DNA of 64,000 nt, taken from NCBI RefSeq assembly GCF_003402535.2, contig NZ_AP025173.1:124001-188000 (forward strand), given 5' to 3'. Below the pieces are notes generated by a model. It was not told the origin of the DNA, searched no databases, and saw only the letters and a list, made by a program, of their open reading frames with translations. How positions within the stretch are numbered: the first letter of the stretch is position 1; the number at the start of each line of letters is the position of its first letter. The translations under genes were made by a program, and so were the position numbers. Below are positions 25,957 through 35,120 of the stretch, one piece after another. The DNA comes from Cupriavidus sp. P-10. Lineage in GTDB: Bacteria; Pseudomonadota; Gammaproteobacteria; Burkholderiales; Burkholderiaceae.

Positions 25957-26880
25957 TCAACCGGCCGTAGCGGTTGGGGCCGCGTCGTCGCCGCGGTCCA
26001 CCGTCACTGTGAAGCGGTGCCAGAGATCCACTCCCGTCGACCGCTTTTGCTTGCGGCGCGGATGATCGAAGAGCAAACCAACTTGCTCAGGATAGACACT
26101 CGCAAAAATCGCTGACGCAATGCCGCAGGGCTTAGGGCCGATCGGCGCGACAAACATCCGTCTGTCGGTGCCGAGAGCGTCGCGTGTTCGCTCAAGGCAC
26201 TCGAACGCCGCTTCCGGGTCGTTGGCCGAGCAGTAGTCGAGTTGCAGCTTGTGCTGCTCCAACGCCGGCAGGTGCGGGATGATAGCGTCGAGCTCCCACC
26301 CGGGATGGTAGGCGGGTATACCGAAAACCAGCTTGACGTCCTTCGAGGTGATCATCTGGTACTCTTCGAGTGCTCGGTCAAGTCTTTCAGGCTCGAAGCC
26401 CAGGAAGAAGACACCAGCTTCGACTTCCTCGCTGGACAGATCGACAATCGCGTTGGGGATGGCAACATAGCCGCGCGTCGGTTCGGACAGGGCGAACTGG
26501 TCGGCGCCTTTGCTAACCCGCGTGTATTCCCCCGGTTCGACGTAGATGATATTCACTGTCGTCGCGCCACTGGCCAGCAACGCGTTGGCGGCGCAGAACA
26601 GCTCCGCGAAGCCGAGCGTAGTGGCTTCCAGAAACACTTTGCGCCAGTCGTATCCACTGAGCAACTCAACTGCCAGGTCACTCGGTTTCGTTTCGCCGCC
26701 GACTGTAAGGGACATGTCTTCGACACCAAAACTGAGCATCACGCGGGCGTCCTTCGGCGCGCACCCGCATGCCGACTCACCGCGCTCATCAAGCTCCTCG
26801 CCGTGCAACAGGACGATGTCGTCTGGAAGACTGAGGTCGGCGGCGCTGCTTCCAGAGACTGAAAAGAACCGGACCCTCAT
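25957..26880 (-). CDS. Unrecognised protein, last gene of the methylase-PRTase-ATPase operon
   Basis: A 307-residue soluble protein with no family I recognise. It starts MRVRFFSVSGSSAADLSLPDDIVLLHGEELDERGESACGC. It contains alternating beta-strand and helix stretches (VNIIYVEPGEYTRV, YVAIPNAIVDL, AGVFFLGFEPERLDRAL, VKLVFGIPAYHPGWEL, MFVAPIGPKPCGIASAIFAS), suggesting a Rossmann-like alpha/beta fold. The ATG overlaps the stop of the ATPase gene by 4 bases (26877-26880), so it is co-translated with it. A conserved partner of the ATPase is the best guess; an effector role is speculation. Confidence 0.75.
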   Translation of the reverse strand: MRVRFFSVSGSSAADLSLPDDIVLLHGEELDERGESACGCAPKDARVMLSFGVEDMSLTVGGETKPSDLAVELLSGYDWRKVFLEATTLGFAELFCAANALLASGATTVNIIYVEPGEYTRVSKGADQFALSEPTRGYVAIPNAIVDLSSEEVEAGVFFLGFEPERLDRALEEYQMITSKDVKLVFGIPAYHPGWELDAIIPHLPALEQHKLQLDYCSANDPEAAFECLERTRDALGTDRRMFVAPIGPKPCGIASAIFASVYPEQVGLLFDHPRRKQKRSTGVDLWHRFTVTVDRGDDAAPTATAG

Positions 26881-28844
26881 GACAACAGCAGGCCGAGCTG
26901 AAGCGCATCGGTATCCGACAGCTGGCGCGCAAGCCCGCGCGCGAGATCGCGGTACTCATTCTCGTTGCCCATGATAAGCATGTGAAACTGCTCCACTGAT
27001 ATTTCTAGCTTGCGCTTTCGTCTGTAGCTGATCTGAAAGTATGGCGCGTAGATTGGATTCAGCTGATAGTCCACGATATCCTGGCCAACCCCCGATTTGG
27101 ATTTGGTTTCCAATTGCTCGACCAAAACCCCGTGCCGTAGCGCCTCCGCGATGAATGCTAGCTCGTCACCCTGCAAAGGACGGCCGCCAGAGTTGATTGT
27201 GAACTGATTTTGCTCAGGCTCGCTCATCGCAGGGCTGGCTTGCAGTGCTCTGAAAATGCTTCCTAACCTGAGCACAAACACTCGTAACTGCTCGCCGAAA
27301 CGCCCGAAGGTACGGATTTCCTTGATCAGCTGTTCGGAGGCGTCATAGGCCGCCCGGCATTGAATATCAACTGCATAGGGTGGTTCAATCTGATCGCGCA
27401 GCTCTGCGACCTCGAGAGTTTTGTAGCAAAGGATTAGAAAATTCCGAAGGTTGTTGTTCGACATCGTGCAAAGCGTGTCGAAGCCACTGTACAGCGGACA
27501 TTCGCGGGCGAATGGCCGATACAGCTCCAAAATCGCCCCGAAGAGATTGTTGTGTATCCATGTGGACTCGAAGGAGCCTTTGCGGTTCTTGGAGAATTTC
27601 TTGAGCTCCGCCAGAACATTGTCTGGAAGCAGCGTTTCCCGGTTTAACAACGCGGGGAGCGTCACCAACGCTTCCGCAGGCGCACCTTCAAACAGGAAGT
27701 CCTCAACAGCCAAATTGCTCCTGCGATCCTTGAGTGCCTTGCTTATCCGGCGATAAAGGCTTTCCTTCAGCGTCTGAACTTGAAGCGCGTTCGCTGCAAT
27801 TTGCTTGTCAGTGACGTCGGGAAATCGCGTGCGCATGTCCGCGACGACCTCCCTTTGGTACTGGGGCTTCTGGCGCTCGGCTAGACGTGCATGGGAACAA
27901 ACAACGTCGAGCAACTCACTATCAAATCGCCCAGCCGCAATGTCCAGGTTGCCGAGGAAAACCTCGGCAAAGAATGGCATGGCAGCTCCGCTAAGCTCCA
28001 GATAGTAGTCGAGGTCAACCAACCGGTAGTCGTGGGTGGCGTTAATCGACTCGGGGCCGGACGTATCGTTGTTGGAGGGATGTTCCTTTGACGTGAAGTT
28101 GATGATCAGCGGTCGCTGGCTGTGTTTTAGGAACGAGTTCAGGACATGCCGCTGATATGGCACGAGGTTTTCGATTTCATCTACGTAAACAAAGACAGAA
28201 AGCGTTGCCAACGAAGCTTTTGCGCGGAGGTCACCCACCAACGACAAAATGAAGTCTCGCCCGGGTGGCAGGACGGGACAGTCCATCGCTTTCACATTGG
28301 AAACCCACGTCGTGAACTTGCGTCTTATCGACTCTAGGTATTGGACCAACTGCCGAACGCCTGTTGGCGCATCGTCCAAGTAGTCGGCGGCGCTAGGAAG
28401 CGTGAGAGCCGCGAGGTCGTCCGAATTAAAATTCGGAAAAGAACTGTTGGCAATGGCTTCGACCGCACGGAGCAACTCGGTGGCGATGACGAGCCCGAAG
28501 TAGCTTTCAAAGACGACGCTCCACTCGGTGTCCTCTATGCCTCGATGCTTGAGCGAGCTGCAGAACTGGGTGTCGACACGCCAGTAGATCCCGATATGGT
28601 CGATAGCGTCTGCAGGAATGTCCTTCCTGCGTTTCGAGAACGCCGTGTGGTAATCGAAATATTTCAGCAGCATGGTCTTGCCACAACCACGCTTGCCAGT
28701 GATGTAGGCCGACTTGGTGGCCGTCGTCAGTGCCAATCGGTCGAAATAGGGTGGAATAAAGAATTCACCCCATACATCGGCGTCATGTTCCTCGGCGCGC
28801 GTGCGCGCTAGCATGGAGGCGTTAATTTGCATGGTCAAGCTCAC
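26877..28844 (-). CDS. ORC/Cdc6-like P-loop ATPase
   Basis: A 655-residue AAA+/STAND-type ATPase. Walker A is GKRGCGKT (residues 50-57) in AYITGKRGCGKTMLLKYFDYHTAF; Walker B is VFVYVDEIENLVPYQRH; a sensor-like LIINFTSKEHPSN follows. The arrangement and the about 400-residue helical C-terminal region resemble the ORC/Cdc6-like ATPases of bacterial conflict systems. The start overlaps the PRTase stop by 4 bases and its stop overlaps the next start by 4, so it is the middle of a tightly coupled operon. It probably provides NTP-dependent switching or DNA recognition. Confidence 0.82.
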   Translation of the reverse strand: MSLTMQINASMLARTRAEEHDADVWGEFFIPPYFDRLALTTATKSAYITGKRGCGKTMLLKYFDYHTAFSKRRKDIPADAIDHIGIYWRVDTQFCSSLKHRGIEDTEWSVVFESYFGLVIATELLRAVEAIANSSFPNFNSDDLAALTLPSAADYLDDAPTGVRQLVQYLESIRRKFTTWVSNVKAMDCPVLPPGRDFILSLVGDLRAKASLATLSVFVYVDEIENLVPYQRHVLNSFLKHSQRPLIINFTSKEHPSNNDTSGPESINATHDYRLVDLDYYLELSGAAMPFFAEVFLGNLDIAAGRFDSELLDVVCSHARLAERQKPQYQREVVADMRTRFPDVTDKQIAANALQVQTLKESLYRRISKALKDRRSNLAVEDFLFEGAPAEALVTLPALLNRETLLPDNVLAELKKFSKNRKGSFESTWIHNNLFGAILELYRPFARECPLYSGFDTLCTMSNNNLRNFLILCYKTLEVAELRDQIEPPYAVDIQCRAAYDASEQLIKEIRTFGRFGEQLRVFVLRLGSIFRALQASPAMSEPEQNQFTINSGGRPLQGDELAFIAEALRHGVLVEQLETKSKSGVGQDIVDYQLNPIYAPYFQISYRRKRKLEISVEQFHMLIMGNENEYRDLARGLARQLSDTDALQLGLLLS

Positions 28845-29734
28845 CGTTCAACCAGCGGCTTCCAACTCGGGGAGACGTCCCAAAGTAGCTGAATCGAATC
28901 ATCCGGCACTCCGTGCTCAAACGCGACCAGTGCCCCGATATTGCCATAGCCGTTGCCGCCATTTCCGTTCGCAAAAGGTTGATTGCGCTTGTGCACGTCA
29001 TCATAGACTTCCAGCGGGGATTTCTCATAGCTCCATTGCCCGGTCTCAATCCACTTTTGAGACAGAGATTGAAAGCACATGTCTGCGGTCAGGAGCTCGC
29101 CATAAATTAGCGGCACGTTCGGGAACTCCTTCTTTAGATGCTCGCAAGCCGTCTTGTGAGCCATCGCAACAGCGATCGCGACGCGCCCATGAGAAAAATC
29201 GATATCCCATCCCCGCAGGAAGTTCGCAAGCTGGACGCCTGTATATGTTCCGTCGTCTACGACGATGAATCGTTCATCTGGCGGCAAGACTTTGACGTCA
29301 GAGGGATACTGCTTGTCTATACCATACCGCTGGTTAATCAACCTGGCGATCAGGTCACCGCTCTTTCCGGGCTGGGTTGGCAAGCCGAAAGTCGGAAGCG
29401 ACGGCGGACCGCAGTAGAAGGTCAGACCAGCGTGGCGTTTAAGCGCATCATTCCACGCAACGTTCTCCCGCAGGCCTAGCTGATCGACAAAGTGGATGGT
29501 CGCCTGTTTCAGGGCCTGCCGCATGGAAGACTGCAACTGCTCGTTAGTACGAAAAATCAGGTTTCGTAGGATCAGCCAGGCTAGTGTCTTTTCTTCCGGC
29601 GCTTGAAATTGTTTGACCCACTGCTTGATGCGCTCAACGCTAAGGGGGGACCGCACGCCTGTGCGACTAAGCCAGTGAACCGCCCGCTCGACGGAAAGCT
29701 GGTCGAAGCTACCGATTTGAGGAATCTGCGACAT
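28841..29734 (-). CDS. Phosphoribosyltransferase-fold protein
   Basis: A 297-residue protein with a type I PRTase core. The PRPP loop is RFIVVDDGTYTGVQLANFL (residues 155-173), with the paired acidic residues and TG motif. A long helical N-terminal part (residues 1-105) precedes it. There is no link to purine, pyrimidine or cofactor salvage in the neighbourhood; it sits between a methylase and an ORC-like ATPase, with a 4-base overlap with the ATPase start and an 11-base gap after the methylase. Conflict-associated PRTase families of this kind are thought to modify nucleotides or produce a signal. Substrate unknown. Confidence 0.8.
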   Translation of the reverse strand: MSQIPQIGSFDQLSVERAVHWLSRTGVRSPLSVERIKQWVKQFQAPEEKTLAWLILRNLIFRTNEQLQSSMRQALKQATIHFVDQLGLRENVAWNDALKRHAGLTFYCGPPSLPTFGLPTQPGKSGDLIARLINQRYGIDKQYPSDVKVLPPDERFIVVDDGTYTGVQLANFLRGWDIDFSHGRVAIAVAMAHKTACEHLKKEFPNVPLIYGELLTADMCFQSLSQKWIETGQWSYEKSPLEVYDDVHKRNQPFANGNGGNGYGNIGALVAFEHGVPDDSIQLLWDVSPSWKPLVER

Positions 29735-29745
29735 CGTGAGTCAGG

Positions 29746-31026
29746 TTAGAACTGAATCTCGAACAAGTTGGTCTTCGACATAAACCTTGCAGCCACACCA
29801 TGCGCGGAAGAAGCCAGGGCATGCCTACCCAGATCGCTGTCGAAGAACCGATACAGGCGCTCGCGATGTTCATCCATCGCACGCAACGCAAAGATGCAAT
29901 CGCTAATAACGCATGGTCCGTGAACTACCAAGGCTAGTCGGTCTTCAAGGGATCGGCCCACGCGAGCAAGCAAAATGTCGCCCGGCAGCGCCAGCCGGGC
30001 CTCTTCCAACATTTGCTGAGCTTTGCGTTCGCTAAGCGCAAAGCGCTTAGGCACGACCCTCACGGCGTGCTCGCCTAGCGGTTCTGAAAAGTCGCCGAGG
30101 TGGAACACCGGAGCCGGGAACGCTGAAATTGACGATGAACAGACTGTCCCTCGCACGACGTCCGTCAATGCTTGGCGTACGGACATCCGCATCGGCCCTT
30201 CGCCACTTCGCTGAGGTGACACGACTCGCGCATGAAAGGTGAAATCGAGCCGTTTGACAGCCGCTTCCTGCAGGATCTCGATCGGCACGCTGAGTTGCCC
30301 GTCGGAATCCATCTGCCTAAGCGTCACTTGATTCGTCTCGCCGGCGCTCTTAGACAGCACGGCGAGGTAGGTTTGAGCCTCAGTGCCCTTGAACACTCCA
30401 CGCGGTAGCTGAACCACCTGCTCAATCAAATGTTGTCGAAGCAGGGTCTTTCGCACTCCGGAGAATCGTTCGGCGGTGATAAGGCCGTCAGGAAGGATCA
30501 GCCCAAGCTTTCCGTTTTTGCGCAATAGGCGCAAGTTCTGAGCAAGGAAGAGAAGGTCTGCGCCGGCGTCGTGCAGCGAGGCAAGCGTGCCTGACAATCC
30601 GGCATCCTCTAGAATTTTGCCAAAATCAGATCGCCACTTGGGCCGAATGTACGGCGGGTTGCAGACTGCCACGTCCACCGTGCCGGGAGCCAAGCCAATC
30701 TTGTCGGATAGCGCAGCGTCGAGCACGTCGTGGACATAATGACTGTGTCGGCGGCCGGTCCCGACCATGTCGGCATCCAGGGCCTTCGGAGCGCGGCTGT
30801 CGACGTCGACTGTCACCAACTGGGCTTTGTGCCAGCGAGTCGCGGCAGCGGTGCACAAGGAGCCAGAGCCAGAGCCCAACTCAAGAACTAGCTTCGGCTT
30901 GGCTACCTCGATCCTATCAACCAATGATTGGCTGACAATGGGCGTGGTGTAGTACCGCCCCCAAGGGTCGGATGTATGACCTGCTCGAGCCAGAACTTGA
31001 CCCATACCACTTGTTGACGTAGCCAT
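29746..31026 (-). CDS. N6-adenine DNA methyltransferase with C-terminal specificity-like region
   Basis: A 426-residue class I SAM-dependent methylase. LVLELGSGSGSLCTAAA is the SAM-binding motif I, VDVAVCNPPYIRPKW holds the catalytic NPPY (residues 123-126), and GKLGLILPDGLI follows as in HsdM-like enzymes. Residues about 270-426 (GDILLARVGRSLEDRLALVVHGPCVISDCIFALRA) resemble the target-recognition end of type I S or type IIG proteins, so target choice is probably built in. First gene of the operon; no restriction endonuclease is present. ATG 31026 directly follows GAGGGAG, unusually close; ATG 31005 is an alternative start. Confidence 0.87.
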   Translation of the reverse strand: MATSTSGMGQVLARAGHTSDPWGRYYTTPIVSQSLVDRIEVAKPKLVLELGSGSGSLCTAAATRWHKAQLVTVDVDSRAPKALDADMVGTGRRHSHYVHDVLDAALSDKIGLAPGTVDVAVCNPPYIRPKWRSDFGKILEDAGLSGTLASLHDAGADLLFLAQNLRLLRKNGKLGLILPDGLITAERFSGVRKTLLRQHLIEQVVQLPRGVFKGTEAQTYLAVLSKSAGETNQVTLRQMDSDGQLSVPIEILQEAAVKRLDFTFHARVVSPQRSGEGPMRMSVRQALTDVVRGTVCSSSISAFPAPVFHLGDFSEPLGEHAVRVVPKRFALSERKAQQMLEEARLALPGDILLARVGRSLEDRLALVVHGPCVISDCIFALRAMDEHRERLYRFFDSDLGRHALASSAHGVAARFMSKTNLFEIQF

Positions 31027-31344
31027 CTCCCTCGTCTGTCACAGCACTGTTATTCTGTGGAGTCGCTACAATTCCAGTGCGGCATGTCCGTAGCAAGACG
31101 TGCTAGTGTATCCTAGTTAATGCTCACGATCGGCGACCTCGCGCGCGTTGAACGTTGGAACTGCATTCACGCGTCCAGATTGTGACAACTTCTGCAGAAC
31201 ATTAATCGTGCATTGAAGCGAGCTTCGCTAAACCGCCCGGGCCATGGCACCCCATTGAGGGGCGCCCGGGATTCGAAAGGAGTCCGCCAATCCTCGGCAA
31301 CCTGAAATCTTCAGCACCCCGGTACCCCGCTCTGTGCGAACGCC

Positions 31345-31593
31345 TTATCCGACCCGGAAAAACTCCACGCTCTGCCCCGCATTGACCGCCCGCTTGAGCC
31401 ACGACGGCATCTCGCCCTGCCCGTCCCAGGGCAGCCCTTCCGCGTTGCGATAGCAGACCACCGGCGGTGAGGGTGGCAGCGGGGGCGGATCAAAGCACCC
31501 CGCCGCCTCCAGTTCCTCCAGTGTCAACCCATAGTCGGCCATCTGCGCCTGGATTCAGCGGATCGAGTCCGCCCGCTCAGCTTTTGCTGCCAT
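31345..31593 (-). pseudogene. H-NS-like small protein with an in-frame TGA (paralogue of 38964)
   Basis: The frame from ATG 31593 reads MAAKAERADSIR, then TGA at 31557-31555, then IQAQMADYGLTLEELEAAGCFDPPPLPPSPPVVCYRNAEGLPWDGQGEMPSWLKRAVNAG. The intact paralogue at 38964-39218 has Trp (TGG) at the TGA position. A shorter product from ATG 31542 could still contain the H-NS-type DNA-binding domain (YRNAEGLPWDGQGEMPSWL) without most of the N-terminal part. No KfrA gene accompanies this copy. Confidence 0.7.
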
Positions 31594-31773
31594 CGTTGCC
31601 GTCATCCGAGTGGCCGGGCAGCGTCCCTGCGAAGGTATCGAATCGACATCGGCCGCGCGCCAGCGTCAGGTGATGTCCGCCGACGGAATTCCCTGCGGCC
31701 AGGCGCGCAGGGCTGATGCCCGTGTAATCAGCTCCAGGGCGCCGGGCGGGGAGGCCGAAGTCACCGCCATGAA

Positions 31774-34248
31774 CTACGGCTTCATCGCTGGCAGACTTCC
31801 GACAATCTGGGCACCAGCAACGCCGCACTCATTCAACCGCCGGCCAACCGTTGCTGGATCGGTGAAGAGCGGCCCATCGAAGGTAAGGCTTAGCACAACC
31901 TGCCGCAGACGATCGATGATGCTCATCAGCACCGCTTCGCTCAGCAGGCGAGGACCGAAGCCAATGTCCTCTGCCCGGTCGGCTGCCGTGACATTGGTCG
32001 CAAACACCGGTACTGGCTTGGGTGTACCTGGGGCCAGCGAATCATCACACCACTGCATGCTGAGGACGAGTTGCGCTGCCTCTGTCTTGAAGATGGGCGC
32101 AGTCTTCTCGCTTTTCGCTTCAATGCAGAGCCCGCAGTCATCGAACAGCCAGAGAACATCCGGTCCCCGACCGGTCTCCTTCTCCGGGCGATTGGAGGTC
32201 GCGCCGAGCAGTTCGCCTAGTTCATGCAGACCACGCTCGACGACCTCTGCCGAATTGCCGTACGAAAGCTTCGCACGGACCTCGTCCAATCGCGCCACAG
32301 CTGCATTGGCAGAGGCAAAGCTGCTGAACGCCTGGCACACGGCAATTGCCTGATTGGTCAGCCGCGCGAACTTGCGATCTGCGACCTGCTCCGGTCGCGG
32401 AAACTTGGTGTTCGCTGCGAAGACGGCCTTGTACGTCTCCGCCGCTTGGGCGGGACTGAACTGATTGAGATACGTCGCAACCCAATAGAGGATCTCGGCC
32501 TTCTGGATAGGATGCAATTGGGACGCGTTCGCCGCCTCCCGCAAGCGGGTGACCGCCCCCTGGAAGTTCTTGGCTTTGGCCAGCATCCACGCTTCCCGCA
32601 TCGCCACCGCAGCCGCTTCGAATGGAGTCAGTGCAGCTGGTCTGGGCTGCCTTGCCTGAACTTTGACGCGCACACGGTGCGCTTCCTTCCAGCCCTCATT
32701 GCGGCCCAGCAGGGCCTGCCCCATCTCCGCGATCACGGCGGAAATAGGCCTGCCCTTTCCCGCGTTCTGTGCAAGTTCTCGACCGAGATCCAGTTGCAGA
32801 CGCGTCCGCGCTTCAAGAAGCGCGACGACGTTCTTGCGGCCGATGAATGCCGCGATGTCGGGGCCAACCAACAGGACCGCCGCATAGTCCGCGCTCGACC
32901 GGACTGCGCGCCCCAGTGCCTGCTCGAACTTGTTGACAGTTCTGACTTCGTACTCGGGACTGTCCTTCTGACGGAAAGCATCGGCTTGGTCGGTGATGCG
33001 CTCACCGCTCGGGATACCGTCGATCACCAGAATGCGGCAAGCGTCGTCGGGCAAGTCGACGCCATCAAAGCGCTGCGCAAAAACGACATAGTTGCCGATC
33101 GTGGTGCGAAGCCGCTCCAGTGCGCCGGCGAACTCGGTGTCCTGAGACAACGTGGCACCAGCATCGGTCCAGGTCTTCGCTTGTGCCGCCGAGGTTGTCA
33201 GCACGACGACGTTGGTCTGCTTGGAAAGTTGGGCGCAGACGGCGGCGATCTCCTCCTTCTTGCATTCTGCACTGATGAGGGATGTCGGCAGGATCATGCG
33301 CTCACCGGCCCCCTCATCTTCAGCCGGCTCGACAATGCGCCCGTACGCCGCTGGGTCGCAACCCAGCACGGCAATCAGCCCCGAGATATCCTTGATACTG
33401 GCCGACATGAACAGCCGGTGCTTGGCTCCGGCATAGGCGGACACCTCCTCAACCGGCGGGACCTGCAGCACAATTTCGGCGGACACGCCCGAAATGCAGC
33501 AGCGCGCCAGTTCGAGATAGCGCGCGATGTTTGGCCAGGTGAACCGCAGCGACTTTTCCGTCTTGTGAGGATCCAGTATCTGTGCCACCTGACCGCACAC
33601 CTGTGCCCAGATCCAGTACGGCACTTCATACAGGGAAGCGACATCATTCTTCATGATGCCGGCCCACGTCGCAGCATCGGTTGGTTCGCACAAGGGCCTA
33701 AGCAAAGTCCGGAGCTGATCGAGACACTCTGCCGGCACTTGGACGGTATAGTACTTTCGCACACGTTCGGTGCCAGCATGCACGTCATCGAGCACGATGG
33801 CCGAGGGCCGGATCGCCTGGCTCTCGAAGACTGAGCCGCTTGTGAACAGCTTGTCGTACGTGCAAGCAAGAATGGCATCACCGCTCATGGCCGCGTAGGG
33901 AAGGCCGGTGCCAAAGGTGGAGACACTCACGCCAATTGCCTGCCCAGTGGCGACAACTTGTTCGACAAGCTGCCTTGTCGGGCACAGATAGACGACGGGC
34001 TCCCCCTTGTACTTGCGGCGCATCATCTCCGCATAGATCAGGCCGAGGATGGTCTTACCCGAGCCCGTGCTGAGCTTCATGATCACGTCGCGCTGTACGA
34101 GCTGCAGATCCAACGCAGCGAGCGCTGCAAGCTGCGCCGGGCGCAAGCCCGTATGGGTAGCCCTTCTATCCAGTTGCTTGAACAATTCGGCAAGCGTCGC
34201 CGGCACTTCAGCCGCCGTCGTCTTCGCCAACGATCCGAAATCAAACAT
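31774..34248 (-). CDS. DEAD/DEAH-like helicase with C-terminal PD-(D/E)xK nuclease motif
   Basis: An 824-residue superfamily 2 protein. Walker A is STGSGKT (residues 60-66), motif II is LDDVH (about 153-157), motif III-like MSASIKDIS and motif VI-like FEQALGRAVRS. The two RecA-like lobes span about residues 40-480. A helical TPR-like part follows (about 540-660). Near the C-terminus GPDVLWLFDDCGLCIEAKSEK gives the D...ExK pattern of a restriction-type nuclease. A single-chain helicase-nuclease of this size is a common design in phage defence. It lies downstream of the RES gene on the same strand, separated by about 155 bases. Confidence 0.82.
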   Translation of the reverse strand: MFDFGSLAKTTAAEVPATLAELFKQLDRRATHTGLRPAQLAALAALDLQLVQRDVIMKLSTGSGKTILGLIYAEMMRRKYKGEPVVYLCPTRQLVEQVVATGQAIGVSVSTFGTGLPYAAMSGDAILACTYDKLFTSGSVFESQAIRPSAIVLDDVHAGTERVRKYYTVQVPAECLDQLRTLLRPLCEPTDAATWAGIMKNDVASLYEVPYWIWAQVCGQVAQILDPHKTEKSLRFTWPNIARYLELARCCISGVSAEIVLQVPPVEEVSAYAGAKHRLFMSASIKDISGLIAVLGCDPAAYGRIVEPAEDEGAGERMILPTSLISAECKKEEIAAVCAQLSKQTNVVVLTTSAAQAKTWTDAGATLSQDTEFAGALERLRTTIGNYVVFAQRFDGVDLPDDACRILVIDGIPSGERITDQADAFRQKDSPEYEVRTVNKFEQALGRAVRSSADYAAVLLVGPDIAAFIGRKNVVALLEARTRLQLDLGRELAQNAGKGRPISAVIAEMGQALLGRNEGWKEAHRVRVKVQARQPRPAALTPFEAAAVAMREAWMLAKAKNFQGAVTRLREAANASQLHPIQKAEILYWVATYLNQFSPAQAAETYKAVFAANTKFPRPEQVADRKFARLTNQAIAVCQAFSSFASANAAVARLDEVRAKLSYGNSAEVVERGLHELGELLGATSNRPEKETGRGPDVLWLFDDCGLCIEAKSEKTAPIFKTEAAQLVLSMQWCDDSLAPGTPKPVPVFATNVTAADRAEDIGFGPRLLSEAVLMSIIDRLRQVVLSLTFDGPLFTDPATVGRRLNECGVAGAQIVGSLPAMKP

Positions 34249-34403
34249 CCACTGACTCCTTTATCCGATTCCTATTCCAGCCAAGCCGCCATTCGTGTGG
34301 GCCGTTCTGCATAGCATGAGCCGAGCAATGGACCCGTCCCGGCATCACCATAGCTGTCGTAGCCATGCCGCACCCCGCAACCGCTGCACATGGGAGAGCC
34401 GAC

Positions 34404-35120
34404 TCATCGGTCCACCGTAAATCCCCCCTCGAAGGGCTCCGCGTAGCTGCTGTCCCTCCGGAGCGCGTTGAACTCGGGCATTTCAGAGAAGCGCACGACC
34501 TGCACATCGACCTGGCGGCGCCATTGCCCCAGTGAGCCGGATTGCACAGCCAGCGCAAGATGGCCCTTATGCTTACGCGACGGATAGCGAAAACCGATCG
34601 GTGCGCCGCCGTCGGCAAAGCTCGCCAGGACGTCGAACATCCGCAGGCCGAACCACTGACACCAGTCGTATTCGCCCTCGTGGATGCGATCATAAATGCC
34701 CAGCTTGCTGAGAACGGTGCCGTCAAGATCGAGGATGGGGATATCCGCTTGCACGGTGAAGGTCGCGATCAGGCCCGTCTCCGCAATGGCTCGGGGGATA
34801 TAGAACGTGCCCGGCTGCGTGATGTCGTTCGTGCAGAAGCCGGATTCCCACAGTGCAGTCGTGAGATCCTGGGCGGCATACATCCAGTAGATCGGGTAAC
34901 GCCCTCCCTCACCGGCCAATGCGGCGGGCGGTCCGAATCGGTAGGTGCGCTCCACGTGTGGCGGGATGACCGCGGCCGGATGCCGGACGGCGCGGACAAT
35001 CCGGGTGCCGGCCGGCACGAAGACCACCGCGCCGTCCAGCGCCCGACGCAAATGGTCAAGGGTAGGAAGAGTAGCGGCAATCGAAGCCGGTACGACAAAT
35101 TCTCTTGGTATCAACATCAA
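34404..35120 (-). CDS. RES-domain toxin
   Basis: A 238-residue RES-domain protein. The family triad Arg-Glu-Ser is suggested by RTYRFGPPAALAGEGGRYPIYWMYAAQDLTTALWE and the later hydrophobic core up to QWFGLRMFDVLASFADGGAPIGFRYPSRKH. RES toxins are ADP-ribosyltransferase-like enzymes that deplete NAD+ or modify a metabolic enzyme. The ATG overlaps the stop of the upstream antitoxin-like gene by 4 bases, the usual Xre-RES arrangement. Length is at the upper end for the family. Confidence 0.85.
   Translation of the reverse strand: MMLIPREFVVPASIAATLPTLDHLRRALDGAVVFVPAGTRIVRAVRHPAAVIPPHVERTYRFGPPAALAGEGGRYPIYWMYAAQDLTTALWESGFCTNDITQPGTFYIPRAIAETGLIATFTVQADIPILDLDGTVLSKLGIYDRIHEGEYDWCQWFGLRMFDVLASFADGGAPIGFRYPSRKHKGHLALAVQSGSLGQWRRQVDVQVVRFSEMPEFNALRRDSSYAEPFEGGFTVDR

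Noticed and set aside
32224..33834. Long plus-strand frame of 536 codons
   Set aside because: It lies entirely antisense to the helicase gene, has no homology or domain pattern, and its residues mirror the GC-rich codons of the helicase.
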